A stretch of 64,000 nucleotides of DNA from Thinopyrum elongatum (GCA_011799875.1 CM022298.1:56075015-56139014), one strand, 5' to 3'; shown: positions 10,765 through 23,005, numbered from the stretch's first letter. Numbers and translations are program-made. The notes: generated from the sequence alone by a model not told the origin.

Positions 10765-12851
10765 ATGATGACTCAAGAGAATACCAAATTGTGTGACTTT
10801 TACAACACTAATAACAATGATTTTATTAGTACTCCGATTGCTCCCGCCACTAGTGCGGAATCTTATGAAATTAATGCCGCTTTGCTAAATCTTGGTATGA
10901 AAGATCAATTTTCCGGCCTTCCTAGTGAAGATGCCGCATCCCATCTGAATAGTTTCGTTGAGTTGTGTGATATGCAAAAGAAAAAGATGTGGATAATGAT
11001 ATTGTTAAATTGAGGCTATTTCCGTTTTCACTTCGAGATCGTGCTAAAACTTGGTTTTCATCTTTGCCTAAAAATAGTATTGATTCATGGAATAAGTGTA
11101 AAGATGCTTTTATTTCCAAGTATTTTCCTCCCGCTAAGATCATCTCCCTTAGGAACGATATTATGAATTTTAAGCAACTTGATCATGAACATGTTGCACA
11201 ATCTTGGGAGAGGATGAAATTGATGATACGAAATTGCCCTACTCATGGTTTAAATTTATGGATGATCATACAAATTTTTTATGCCGGATTGAATTTTGCT
11301 TCTAGAAATCTTTTAGATTCGGCCGCGGGAGGTACTTTTATGGAAATTACTCTTGGAGAAGCTACTAAACTCCTAGATAATATTATGGTTAATTATTCTC
11401 AATGGCATACCGAAAGATCTTCCACTAGTAAAAAAGTGCATGCGATTGAAGAGATTAATGTTTTGAGCTGAAAGATGGATGAACTTATGAAATTATTTGC
11501 TAGCAAGAGTGCTCCTATTGATCCTAATGATATGCCTTTGTCTACTTTGATTGAGAATAATAATGAATCTATGGATGTGAATTTTGTTGGTAGGAACAAT
11601 TTTGGTAATAACGCGTATAGAGGTAATTTTAATCCTAGGCCGTTTCCTAGTAATTCCTCTAATAATTATGGTAATTCCTACAACAATTATTACGGAAATT
11701 ATAATAAGATGCCCTCTGATTTTGAGAATAGTGTTAAAGAATTTATGAGTTCGCAAAAGAATTTTAATGCTTTGGTTGAAGAAAAATTGCTTAAGACGGA
11801 TGATTTGGCTAGGAACGTGGATAGAATTTCTCTTGATGTTGATTCTTTGAAAATTAGATCTATTCCACCCAAGCATGATATCAATGAATCTCTAAAGGCT
11901 ATGAGAATCTCCATTGATGAGTGCAAAGAAAGAAGCGCCAAGATGCGTGCTAAACGAGATTGGTTTGTAAAATCGTGTTCTTCTAGTTTTTGTGAAAATA
12001 ATGAAGAAGATATTAAAGTGATTGATGTGACTCCTATTGAATCTTTGTTTTCCAATATAAATCTTGATAAAGATGGGACTGGAGATGAGTCAACTTTAGT
12101 TAAAAGGCGTCCCAATGATTCGGAGTTTATAGATCTAGATGCAAAAATTGATAAAAGTGGGATTGGAGAGGTCAAAACTTTAAGTAGCAATGAACCCACT
12201 CTTTTGGATTTCAAGGATTTTAATTATGATAATTGTTCTTTGATAGATTGTATTTCCTTGTTGCAATCCATGTTGAATTCTCCTCATGCTTATAATCAAA
12301 ACAAAGCTTTTACTAAACATATCGTTGATGCCATGATGAAATCTTTTGAAGAAAAGCTTGAATTGGAAGTTTCTATCTCTAGAAAAATTTATGATGAGTG
12401 GGAACCTACTATTAAGATTAAGATTAAAGATTATGAGTGCCATGCTTTGTGTGATTTGGGTGCTAGCGTTTCCACGATTCTAAAAACTTTATGTGATGTG
12501 CTAGGTTTCCGTGAATTTGATGATTGTTCTTTAAATTTGCATCTTGCGGATTCCACTATTAAGAAACCTATGGGAAGGATTAATGATGTTCTTATTGTTG
12601 CAAATATGAATTATGTGCCCGTAGATTTCATCGTTCTTGATATAGCTTGCAATCCTACATGTCCTATTATTCTTGGTAGACCTTTCCTTAGAACGATTGG
12701 TGCAATTATTGATATGAAAGAAGGAAACATTAGATTTCAATTTCCATTAAGGAAGGGCATGGAACACTTTCCTATAAAGAAAATTAAGTTGCCATATGAA
12801 TCTATTATGAGAGCTACTTATGAATTGCATACCAAAGATGACAATACCTAG
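10765..12851 (+). pseudogene. Gag-aspartic protease of Gypsy A, broken by a frameshift and a stop
   Basis: The capsid domain is recognisable from FSGLPSEDAASHLNSF to the LRLFPFSLRDRAKTWF block and the AAGGTFMEITLGEA block, matching Athila-type Retrotrans_gag. After it comes an Asn- and Gly-rich segment, a linker with IDKSGIGEVKTL, and a retropepsin core: LCDLGASVSTI (normally DTGAS) and a CPIILGRPFLRTIGAIID flap region. The frame shifts once in an A-rich run near 10985 and meets an in-frame TGA at 11469-11471. It then runs to the TAG at 12849. DLG instead of DTG at the protease active site could itself inactivate cleavage. No pol follows. Confidence 0.88.
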
Positions 12852-12865
12852 ATCTATGTGTTTTT

Positions 12866-12916
12866 ATGCCTAGCTAAGGGCGTTAAACAATAGCGCTTGT
12901 TGGGAGGCAACCCAAT
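12866..12916 (+). other. Conserved block with a TTGGG/CCCAA hairpin just after the ORF
   Basis: TTGGGAGGCAACCCAA at 12900-12915 forms a 5-bp stem with a 6-nt loop. The block from 'atgcctagct' to the hairpin, including 'agcgcttg', is shared with Gypsy B at 53930-53971, where the loop is AGACAA and the stem is unchanged. Confidence 0.65.
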
Positions 12917-12984
12917 TTTATTTTTGTTCTTTGCTTTTTGGTTCTGTTTTTCAATAAATAATTCATCTAGCCTCTGGTTAGATG

Positions 12985-13640
12985 TGTTTTTGTGTTTTAA
13001 TTAGTGTTTGTGCCAAGTAAGACCTTTGGGATGGCTTACGGTGATAGTTGATTTGATCTTGCTAAAAAACAGAAACTTTTGCGTCCAGTCACAGAATTGT
13101 TTAGATTCACTGGAGCGTGGAAAAACCCTGAATGTTTTACACAAGATTGATATACAAATTTACTCTGTAATCCTAAGTTTTCAGAATTTTTGGAGTTACA
13201 GAAGTATTAGAAGAATTCAGATCTTCGCAGACTATTCTGTTTTTGACAGATTCTGTTTTCTATGTGTTGTTTGCTTATTTTGATAAATCTATGGGTAGTA
13301 TCGGGGGGTATGAGCCATGGAGAAGTAGGAATACAGTAGATATTACACCAATATAAATAAAGAATGAGTTCACAACAGTACCAAAAGTGGTGATTTATTT
13401 TCTTATACTAACAGAGCTTATGAGATTTTCTGTTGAGTTTTGTGTTGTGAAGTTTTCAAGTTTTGGGTAAGGATTTGATGGAGTATGGAATAAGGAGTGG
13501 CAAGAGCCTAAGCTTGGGGATGCCCAAGGCACCCCAAGGTAATATTCAAGGACAACCAAGAGCCTAAGCTTGGGGATGCCCCGGAAGGCATCCCCTCTTT
13601 CGTCTTCGTCTATAGGTAACTTTACTTGAGGCTATATTTT
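12985..13640 (+). other. 3' non-coding module of Gypsy A
   Basis: The module runs from 'tgtgccaagtaa' through 'cagaaacttttgcgtccag', 'tttttggagttacag' and 'ctgtttttgacagattctg' to two 'aagcttggggatgcc' motifs. Gypsy B contains two diverged tandem copies (54045-54650 and 54770-55400). The repeated 'aagcttggggatgcc' equals the true polypurine tract, so these are internal tract copies. Confidence 0.65.
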
Positions 13641-13770
13641 TATTCACCACATGATATGTGTTTTGCTTGGAGCGTCTTGTATGATTTGAGTCTTTGTTTT
13701 TTTAGTTTGCCACAATCATCTTTACTGTACACACCTTTTGAGAGGGACACACATGAATCGCGATTTATTA

Positions 13771-13915
13771 GAATACTCTATGTGCTTCACTTATATCTTT
13801 TGAGCTAGGCAATTTTGCTCTAGTGCTTCACTTATATCTTTTTAGAGCACGGCGGTGGCCTTATTTTGTAGAAATTATTGAACTCTCATGCTTCACTTAT
13901 ATTATTTTGAGAGTT
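13771..13915 (+). other. Stem-loop array with a shared loop motif (Gypsy A)
   Basis: Three consecutive units carry 'tgcttcacttatat'. Unit 2 (13816-13849) has the stem TGCTCTA/TAGAGCA. Unit 3 (13881-13915) has the stem AACTCTCA/TGAGAGTT. Unit 1 (about 13774-13806) has a worn CTC/GAG stem. The stems differ in sequence but stay complementary while the loop is kept. Gypsy B has two equivalents at 55544-55627. Confidence 0.6.
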
Positions 13916-15601
13916 TCTAAACAGCGTGATAATTTGCTTTGGTTATGAATTTAGTCCTAATATGATAGGCATCCAAGAGGGATATAATAAAAACTTTCAT
14001 ATAAAGTGCATTAAATACTATGAGAAGTTTGATTCCTTATGATTGTTTTGAGATATAGAGATGGTGATGTTAGAGTCATGCTAGTGAGTAATTGTGAATT
14101 GGAGAAATACTTGTGTTGAGGTTTGGGATTCCCGTAGCATGCAGGTATGGTGAACCGTTATGTAACGAAGTTGGAGCATGAGGTATTTTTTGATTGTCTT
14201 CCTTATGAGTGGCGGTCGGGGACGAGCGATGGTCTTTTCCTACCAATCTATCCCCCTAGGAGCATGCGCGTAGTACTTTGTTTCGATGACTAATAGATTT
14301 TTGCAATAAGTATGTGAGTTCTTTATGACTAGTGTTGAGTCCATGGATTATACGCACTCTCACCCTTCCACCTTTGCTAGCCTCTCTAGTGCCGTGCAAC
14401 TTTTGCCGGTACCATAAACCCACCATATACCTTCCTCAAAACAGCCACCATACCTATCTATTATGGCATTTCCATAGCCATTCCGAGATATATTGCCATG
14501 CAACTTTCCACCATTCCGTTTTATTATGACATGTTCCATCATTGTCATATTGCTTTGCATGATCATGTAGTTGACATCGTATTTGTGGCAAAGCCACCTT
14601 TCATAATTCTTTCATACATGTCACTCTTGAGTCATTGCACATCCCGGTACACCGCCGGAGGCATTCATATAGAGTCATATTTTTGTTCTAAGTTTCGAGT
14701 TGTAATTTTTGAGTTGTAAGTAAATAAGAGTGTGATGATCTTCATAATTAGAGCATTGTCCCATGTGAGTAAAAGAAATAAAAGGGAGGCCAAAGAAGCC
14801 AAACAAAAAAAATGAGAGAGAAAGAGAGAAGGGGCAATGTTACTATCTTTTTTCCCACACTTGTGCTTCAAAGTAGCACCATGATCTTCATGATAGAGAG
14901 TCTCCTATGTTGTCACTTTCATATGCTAGTGGGAATTTTTCATTATAGAACTTGGCTTGTATATTCCAACGATGGGCTTCCTCAAATTGCCCTAGGTCTT
15001 CATGAGCAAGCAAGTTGGATGCACACCCACTTAGTTTTCTTTTGAGCTTTCATAAACTTATAGCTCTAGTGCATCCGTTGCATGGCAATCCCTACTCACT
15101 CACATTGATATCTATTGATGGGCATCTCTATAGCCCGTTAATACGCCTAGTTGATGTGAGACTATCTCCCTCTTTTTGTCTTCTCCACAACCACCATATT
15201 CTATTCCACCTATAGTGCTATGTCCATAGCTCACGCTCATGTATTGCATGAAAGTTGAAAAGGTTTGAGAACACCAAAAGTATGAAACAATTGCTTGTCT
15301 TGTCATCAGGGTTGTGCATGATTTGAATACTTTATGTGATGAAGATGGAGCATAGCCTAACTATATGATTTTGTAGGGATAAACTTTCTTTGGCCATGTT
15401 ATTTCGAGAAGACATAATTGCCTTGTTAGTATGCTTGAAGTATTATTGTTTTTATGTCAATATTAAAATTTTGTTTTGAATCTTATGGATTTGAACATTC
15501 ATGCCACAATAAAGAAAATTACATGGATAAATATGTTAGGTAGCATTCCACATAAAAAATTATGTTTTTATCATTTACCTACTCGTGGACGAGCATGAAT
15601 T
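13916..15601 (+). other. Non-coding 3' region of Gypsy A
   Basis: About 1.7 kb without a recognisable coding domain. Short frames (14332-14529, 14498-14719, 15015-15215) have low-complexity His- and Ser-rich translations and no family match that I recognise. I see no separate gene or insertion. Confidence 0.5.
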
Positions 15602-15616
15602 AAGCTTGGGGATGCT
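15602..15616 (+). other. Polypurine tract of Gypsy A
   Basis: AAGCTTGGGGATGCT directly abuts the TGATATG start of the 3' LTR. The same sequence precedes the LTRs at 8956 and 58750. Confidence 0.75.
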
Positions 15617-17202
15617 TGATATGTCTCCAACGTATCTATAATTTTTTATTGTTCCATGCTATTATATTATTTGTTTTGGATGTTTTATATGCATTAATAT
15701 GCTATTTTATATTATTTTTGGGACTAACTTATTAACCTAGAGCCCAGTGCCAGTTTCTGTTTTTTCCTTGTTTTTGAGCTTCGCAGGAAAGGAATACCAA
15801 ACGGAGTCCAAACGGAATAAAACCTTCGCGATGATTTTTCTTGGACCATAAGACACCCAGGAGACTTGGAGTGCAAGTCAGAAGAGCCACGAGGCGGCCA
15901 CAAGGGGGGAGGGTGCGCCCAGGGGGGTAGGGCGCGCCCCCTGCCTTGTGGGCTGCTCGGTGACCCCCTGACCTAGATCTTCCTCCTATATATTCCCATA
16001 TATTTCCAAACCACCAAAAGCATCCATGAAAACACTTTTCCACCGCCGCATCCTTCTGTTCCCGTGAGATCCCATCTTGGGGCCTTTTCCGACTTCCTGC
16101 CGGAGGGGGATTCGATCACAAAGGGCTTCTACATCAACTCTATTGCCCTTCCGATGAAGCGTGAGTAGTTTACCTCAGACCTACGGGTCCATAGCTAGTA
16201 GCTAGATGGCTTCTTCTCTCTCTTTTATTCTCAATACAACGTTCTCCTTGATGTTCTTGGAGATCTATCCGATGTAATCTTGTTTTGCGGTGTGTTTGTC
16301 GAGATCCGATGAATTGTGGATTTATGATCAGCTTATCTATGAATATTATTTGAATCTTCTCTGAATTCTTTTATGCATGATTTGATATCCTTGTAATTCT
16401 CTTCGAACTATCGGTTTGGTTTGGCCAACTAGATTGGTTTTTCTTGCAGTGGGAGAAGTGCTTGGCTTTCGGTTCAATCTTGCGGTGTCCTCTCCCAGTG
16501 ACAGTAGGGGCAGCGAGGCACGTATTGTATTGTTGCCATCGAGGATAAAAAGATGGGGTTTACATCATATTGCTTGAGTTTATTCCTCTACATCATGTCA
16601 TCTTACTTAAAGCATTACTCTGTTCTTCATGAACTTAATACTCTAGATGCAAGCAGGAGTCAGTCGATGTGTGGAGTAATAGTAGTAGCTGCAGGCAGGA
16701 GTCGGTCTACTTGACACGGATGTGATGCCTATATTTCATAATCATTGCCTTGGATATCATCATAACTTTGCGCTTTTCTATCAATTGCTCGACAGTAATT
16801 TGTTCACCCACCATATTATTTGCTATGTTGAGAGAAGCCTCTAGTGAAACCTATGGCCCCCGTGTCTATTTTCCATCATATTACTTTCCGATCTACTATT
16901 TTGCAATCTTTTATTTTCAGATCTATAAACCAAAAACCCTAAAAATATTTACTTTATCTTTAGTTTAGTTTTATCTATCTCTATCAGATCTCACTTTTGC
17001 AAGTGACCGTGAAGGGATTGACAACCCCTTTATCGCGTTGGGTGCAAGTGTTTGATTGTTTGTGCAGGTATTGGTGATTTGTGCGTTGTCTCCTACTAGA
17101 TTGATACCTTGGTTCTCTAACTGAGGGAAATACTTATCTCTACTTTGTTGCATCACCCTTTCCTCTTCAAGGGAAAAACCAACGCAAGCTCAAGAAGTAG
17201 CA
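15617..17202 (+). repeat. 3' LTR of Gypsy A (1586 bp)
   Basis: It runs from TGATATGTCTCCAACG to 'caagaagtagca'. It is similar to the 5' LTR throughout with scattered substitutions. The flanking 5 bp is TCGAG. Confidence 0.9.
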
Positions 17203-17595
17203 TCGAGGCCTAGATCCAAGAGGTGTGGGGTGGTTTCTCGGCCGACGATCCACAATGCCAAGTGTGTCGTCGTTCTCCGTGGCGCCTATTTCGAGGCTCG
17301 CAGCGCAGCTCAAATGCTTTTGCACTCACTGCTATGACATTGTCTTGGATCCTGGGTGATTGGTGACTCACTGCTATGACTGGAAGAACAATTATTTGCA
17401 TGCACCTCTTCTGATTGGCGAGAGCGGTTTTGGTGGTTGCAGAGACCCAGAAGGGCTTGATTGTTATTTCTTTTTTTTTGGGGGTGTTCTTTGTAATTAT
17501 CTGGACTGTTCCTAAGAGAGGCTACGTGTGTTGTACTTGGCCTTTGTCTTGAATGAACACGGGGTTTTCTCCTAAAAAAGAATATATATCTTAAA
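17203..17595 (+). mobile_element. Possible LINE 3' fragment
   Basis: The segment ends 'cttggcctttgtcttgaatgaacacgg' followed by 'ttttctcctaaaaaaga', which resembles the 3' end and A-tail of Triticeae LINEs. No reverse transcriptase motif is present. The call rests on the tail alone. Confidence 0.3.
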
Positions 17596-18539
17596 CATGG
17601 GTCATACAAATAAAGCCTTTTTTATACTTATAAGTTCGGCATGCAAACAATTTGGTTGTTTAAGTAACTTCTCTATGTCTATATAAATAACTTAAAAGGC
17701 TTCGACAAATTAGGGATAACCTACTATTTTATATAAATGGAAAATTGGTTTTTGGCTCCTAGAATAATGTAACATATTTTTTATAATGAAAAGTACCATA
17801 TACCCTAAATAGTAGAGCTTCCGGAGAATAATCATCAACAAGCGATTTAGAGGTGAGCCTACAATTTATTAAAATTGAGATGCATCTCACTCGGTGAAAA
17901 ACGGGCATAGCTCATTTCTAGCAGCTGACCAGTGAATATATATTTTACATACCATCATATATTTTTTATTCTAATATTTCTCTATATTTTCCACCTTTAT
18001 AGGTCATATAAAAACGGATGGATTTGGATGTTGCTTCGAAAATGTCGACTGACAAAGACACTGATGCAACGACGATGGACCATGCTAAAAACTCAACGAG
18101 TTCTACACAATCAGAAGAGGTGCATGCAAATAATTGTTCTTCTTTGTATGTATATTGCACATGATATAATACTCAAATAGTATTTTTTTATATGTTTAAT
18201 TTTGCAGAAGAGAGAGATAAAGATGGATTATGTCAGCGTTCAAAAAGAATCCATTGACAAGTTTCCCAAGGCGACATCGTTTGAAGGGGACAAAATTCAG
18301 AGTTTTATACAACAAAAAGATGTGCAAGCCATAATAGCCCACAACAAACCGAAAAAGCAAATATAAGTGTTATCCCACAAGGTTTTTACTTTCACCATGA
18401 TTATCATTCTTTCCTTTCATCAAATTGGTTTATGTATTTAACTGATTTGGCTCTCTTTTTTTATCATGATGACAAACTATATATGTACCCCTATAGATAA
18501 AAGTAAAAAGCCCGTGGCAACGCACGGGCATTCTACTAG
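17596..18539 (+). mobile_element. Helitron 1, 3' part
   Basis: The end has a GCCCGTG/CACGGGC hairpin (18510-18529), then 'attcta' and a terminal CTAG at 18536-18539 followed by T, the standard Helitron 3' end. The last ~600 bp matches the tail of Helitron 2 (27730-28270): 'ctagcagctga.ca.tgaat', 'aaaatgtcga.tgacaaag', and a 'ttttgcag' acceptor followed by 'agagagat'. The 5' TC end was not found, so the left limit is arbitrary. Confidence 0.65.
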
Positions 18540-18552
18540 TAAGCATATATTA

Positions 18553-18730
18553 CTCCCTTTGTTCTAAATTACTATAAGTTTTATTATAAGTCAAAGTTTT
18601 CTGAGTTTGACCAAGTTTTAGGGGGAATAATCAGCATTGTCATATCGACTAAATACACCATGCAAACATATTTTATGATAGACCTAGTAACATTGATTAA
18701 GAATAATTGATATGAAAAATACAGGTTCGT
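18553..18730 (+). mobile_element. Stowaway-like MITE, 5' fragment
   Basis: TA then CTCCCTTTGTTCTAAATTAC begins immediately after Helitron 1, followed by 'tttgaccaagtttt' typical of long Stowaway elements. I cannot find the matching right end. Confidence 0.45.
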
Positions 18731-19364
18731 ATTGTGCACATACACACATACCAAGGATGATGATCATAGGCCACACACACAAATAAACACATCTAATCTC
18801 AAAATCAAAACTACTAAATCAGGATCTTCGAACCACTATCACTTTAGGTAAACATGGTCGTTTGTGTTCCCACTTGTTGGTAGAAAAGAAATAAAGTTGA
18901 GATTAAAACATGCTAAAAATACTTTTTTTTTGAGAAATTGCTTTTTTTAGACACATTTTGAGAAATTACTAATGTATTGTCGCGACTTCTTTTCATGAAA
19001 TTGCTAAAATACATGAAAAGAACTCGGGACAATACATCAAAACTTGGAAAAGAGGCCCATATAAGAGGCGCTATAGCCCGAAATACATTTCTAACCCAGA
19101 CAGGAACAACAAACATACAAATCCCACTCCCCCGTTGGACCAAAAATAAATGGGAACTAAATAATATACCACAACAACTCCAGGGCAAACAAAGCACAAA
19201 CCCGTTGACCCTCATACATAAACAAGAATCAATGAGTAAAATTAACTCATATACAGATCTTGATGTTCTAGATCCAATGATTACATATATGACTAGGATT
19301 TAACTACTTCTCAGGCGGCTAAGAGTTTGCAAAGCCATTTTAGATATGGTCAGTTGCACACAGC
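18731..19364. other. Unassigned intergenic sequence
   Basis: AT-rich sequence with the chance frame 18977-19303. An inverted 'cttttcatg/catgaaaag' pair surrounds 18995-19020. No gene or known repeat is recognised. Confidence 0.4.
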
Positions 19365-19771
19365 AAAACATATGCGATTTTAGTATATCAAAAAGTGCAA
19401 GTGCAATATTAAGAAAAAACTACAACCACGGAAAAAAAAATCAAACAAGGTCTATAATAATCAGAATCGAAGTCATAAGTTTAAGTTTAAGCTAAATCTA
19501 CATACCTAATTTTTTATTATATACTATGTAAGTACAAAGAGAAATTAAATTAGAAAATATTTCTTTGTGTAGACAAATACACATTTAATTCAAAGCTGGA
19601 TAGCAAAAGCGATTGCACGATGTTATTACTGAATCCACACCAAGTTAAACTATGAATCATGAAATGAATATGGTAGTTTGACATAGGTTCATAAGTTGAT
19701 CTCCTTGTGTTACAATATCTGTTACATTTGTTTGGACTCTACAAAACATATTACATTACATACAGTACACT

Positions 19772-20018
19772 AAGGTTCAAATCCTGGTGCTCGCATTTTC
19801 CTGGTTTTATTTCAGGATTTCTGGCGATGCACGTTCATTGGGAGGAGATGTTCCCGTCAACTACGAGGCTCCTACAATGACTTCATCAAATCTCAAGATG
19901 ATATACCGGTTCAGTCTCTCGGAGGTGCTCATATGGTTAGGGTGTGCGTTCATAGGGGTGAGAGTATGCGCGTGTATATGGACGTTTGCGTTTGCGTCTG
20001 TACTGTATTTTAAAAAAA
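19772..20018 (+). mobile_element. tRNA-derived SINE (Au-like), 5' truncated
   Basis: It carries a pol III B box, GGTTCAAATCC (19774-19784). Then 'tcctggtgctcgcattttcc', 'tcagtctctcggaggtgctc' and 'ttgcgtctgtactgta' follow, as in grass Au-type SINEs, ending in a short A run. The A box is missing. Unit B lacks it at the corresponding site. Confidence 0.6.
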
Positions 20019-21105
20019 CTAGACAAACCACACCTGGGTTTCGAGAAGAGATGTTCGTGAAAGACAAAAAAGGGAGAGGACAACCCCACGGGGGCCAGCA
20101 TCACACATGACGGCACATCCACATAGATCGCAACCTCCGGGAAGATTAGACCAACATCATACAGTTGTACGCCTCCACATTGTTGTTTGTGTGGCGCTTC
20201 TTTCTAAAGTCTAGAACAACACCATGGTGAGTGAGAAGCATGGAAAATCACTGCTGAACGATCCACATGGAACTTACTGTCGAAACATGGCATTCCTATA
20301 TTTTACAAATTGCCCATAAACTTTATTTATAGATTCGGTTACAGTTTATATCAACACAAACTATATGCTTCTGCATGTCTAGTCACACATACATTTAAAC
20401 GTAAAAAGGACTTCTGCCATCTCCAGGACATTTGTAAACTAGACATGATTATCAACTTATCCAAATTCACCAACAAAAATGCACTCTAGCAAATGATGTT
20501 CCAGTTCAGCTCAGGGTTGTCAAGCACCTTCATTAGAGCCGGCATGTCCAAATCTCCTTGGTCGAACTTTTGAAATTCTGTTTGTGATCCTGCCATTTTC
20601 CCATTTTGAGTTAGGTCCATACCAGGGTCATTGTTTGCGCCATTTCTAGTGTTGTCGTCGCTACAAGTGTGATGACCATAGTACACAACATTGTACTTTG
20701 CAGTTTCTTCTTCACAGTTATGAGTTCCGTTTTGATCCTGTTGCTGAATCTCTACTCCTAATGTCTCAGTTGGTAGTCTCCGTCGGTTAATTTTCGTCCC
20801 ACCTACCATGGTTTTTTTTTTGTCCTCCCTCCCACCTCCCAGTTCCAAAAAAACCAACCAAAACCACGTCCACGTAGTTCTCTCGCACGCCAGAAAAACG
20901 GACGAAATAAAACCTACGAAATTAAACCAGCGAAAAAAGTTCCACTACTCGCACGAGCGAGCGAGCGAGCAGCGAGGCGCCCAGAGAGCCCTCGAGCGAG
21001 AACCCCGCTGTCGTCTCCCTCAGATGCAGCTGCCCGCCGAATCGAATCGCACTGCCAGCCTCTTCCGCCTCGCCGTGCCTGCGTCCCTCCCCGGACGGCG
21101 GCGAC

Positions 21106-21213
21106 GATGGAGGGAGCCACTGGCGCTGGCCAGGCCCCCGGCCGATGGACGCGCCGGATCGTCGCTCCTCAGGGCCAGCCCCTCCCGCCGCGCTGGATCA
21201 CGTGGCAGCCTAG
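21106..21213 (+). pseudogene. Captured first exon of an unidentified gene
   Basis: A GC-rich 5' leader (from about 20860, with cgagcgagcgagc) leads to an ATG and 36 open codons beginning MEGATGAGQAPGRWTRRI. It ends in 'cctag' followed by the donor GTAACC. CpG-rich composition and a clear donor unlike the AT-rich surroundings suggest a captured 5' gene end. I do not recognise the family. Confidence 0.45.
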
Positions 21214-21844
21214 GTAACCCTAACCAGCCCCCGATCTTCGCATCTCTCCCTGAATCCCTCCTCCTCCACGAGCCGCGCGGTGTGCTTCCCTCCTCCCACA
21301 CGCTGCTCCTCTCCCTCCCCAAATCGACATGGATCTCGCGCTGCTGGATCCCCTCCTCTCCCTCCCTGACTTGCCGTGAATCTTGTGCTGCGAGAGCTGC
21401 TCCTATCCCTTCCCTGGCCGCCATGGATCTCGCCAGGCACCATCGGAGGAAGCCCCACACCCAGGCTTGATGTGCTGGGGCTACTGTCATCTTTTGGATC
21501 TTATAGATCACTGAATTTATGTTCAGCATAAAAAAAGGCTGCTTGGCTGCACCAATTCCATGTAGCTAATAAACCGTGAGACAACATTTTTTTGGAATCT
21601 CCAGCATTTGATTCATTTTGGGTGCTGTATGTGAAATAGTATGATTTATGGATACTAGGATGCATCAACACAATTTTACAGCCTTAGTCTATAATCTGGT
21701 TGATGATTGTTACATACATAAACTCCTGATTCTTCCATACAACAAAACAGTTCGTCAGTTGTTTTACTCGTGTATTCTCACATAATATTTTTTTGCTGAG
21801 TTACAAAAATAATGATAACATGTTGATCACAATACTGTGCCAGC

Positions 21845-22032
21845 TTGTCAGAGATGGCAAAGCTGTTCTATGCAGGGTACCCCTCCGAGCTAGCCGATGC
21901 CTACTGTATCCAGTGTTCTGTTGCATCCGGTGCGACCTCAAAGAATACCTTCTTCTAGCTGGGCGTTGAGCGCCTCAGGGACGACGAGGTGCAGCGCCTG
22001 GGGTGGAAGCAGTTCAACTACACGATGAAGAA
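21845..22032 (+). pseudogene. Captured Exo70-like exocyst subunit fragment
   Basis: The frame reads MAKLFYAGYPSELADAYC, then an in-frame TAG (21956-21958), then LGVERLRDDEVQRLGWKQF, ending at a donor GTGAGT. This resembles the N-terminal part of plant Exo70 proteins (AGY..EC...Y, then LGVE.L...VQ.L.W). Exo70 tethers secretory vesicles at the plasma membrane; this piece is far too short to function. The call rests on short motif similarity. Confidence 0.45.
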
Positions 22033-22885
22033 GTGAGTGAAGGGGTTAAGACGGTTGCGTTGTGCGTGCGCTGCTTGCTTGCTGGTGAGTGTCGCCTCTG
22101 TGACTAGGTGTTCTTTGCTATCTATGCCCTCTGTAGTTTAAGGTGTTTGTTCTTTTAGCAGCCATTAAAATACTGCAATGTAAATGAATGTCTTCTCTAT
22201 GTCTACAGCATGCACTAGAAGTATAGAACTAATGGCAGTGTTTTGTCTATACAATATATTAGTATATTATACATGTTTTTGATTCTAAGTGTATTATAAC
22301 TTAGTATAGACTATCTATCATCCTTTCATTCAGTTTTTGCAGAGAAGTTCAGTTGCCTTGCAAATGTTAAAAAACTTAAATACAGTGAATGATTGTGTTT
22401 TTAGATGGGAAACGCCATTTCCAGTAATAGTTGGACAACCTCAAAATAATTGCTCGAGTAACATGTTTCCAAGCAGCATACTGCATAATCTTTCAAATTA
22501 TAGGCAAAGTTATACAAGAAACACTGACCTAGGAGTTAGTGTAGTACTTTGTTCATCATTCCATAATTTCTTTGTACCAAGACGTGGATCCTAATGGCTT
22601 ACTAACATCCTAATTTTCCATCATGGTGGTTTGAGTTTGTTGCCTGCGCTTATTACTAGGAAATGAAGCTCTCAACCTGGTTCTAACAAACTTAACTGAA
22701 CTTCTGTACACGAGATAAATAAATACACTGTATTAAGATGTTAAGAGTCCTTATACTGATATTTTATTTAGTTCTTTTTATTCAAGGATACATTAATTAA
22801 GTTTCAAAGTTAATTGTCATTTTTAGTAAATTGGTGTGTGGTAGCATTCTTTAGGTAGTTGATTACGTCACTTGAATCTTTGCAG

Positions 22886-23002
22886 CTGTTGCATATAGCT
22901 TGTGGCTGTGGTCGTCCAGCCGGGTTATCTCTGGCTGCAGAATCATCAAAGAAAGGATCCACTGCTGGTCTCATTGGCCTTGATCTTCCATTCACAAGCA
23001 AT
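22886..23002 (+). pseudogene. Captured 3'-terminal exon of an unidentified gene
   Basis: After the acceptor 'tttgcag' there are 39 open codons (LLHIACGCGRPAGLSLAAES and on) ending in TAA at 23003-23005. No family is recognised. It may belong to the same captured gene as neighbouring pieces or to another. Confidence 0.3.
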
Positions 23003-23005
23003 TAA

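Larger units (their letters stand above)
8956..17202 (+). mobile_element. Gypsy A: Athila-lineage LTR retrotransposon with gag-protease only
   Basis: LTRs are at 8956-10531 and 15617-17202, with a PBS after the first and a polypurine tract before the second. The only coding region is a gag-aspartic protease frame (10765-12851). There is no reverse transcriptase, RNase H or integrase, and 2.7 kb of non-coding 3' sequence follows. It must have been copied using enzymes from another element. A matching 5-bp target duplication is not visible, consistent with the recombined left end. Confidence 0.9.

Noticed and set aside
11699..12214. 171-codon minus-strand open frame
   Set aside because: It is antisense shadow of the Gypsy A gag-protease.
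20808..21470. 220-codon plus-strand open frame
   Set aside because: It crosses a clear leader, ATG and splice donor in another frame. GC-rich composition alone keeps it open.
21020..21529. 169-codon minus-strand open frame in Helitron 2
   Set aside because: It is antisense to the captured exon, has a Gly/Arg-rich translation and no known domain.
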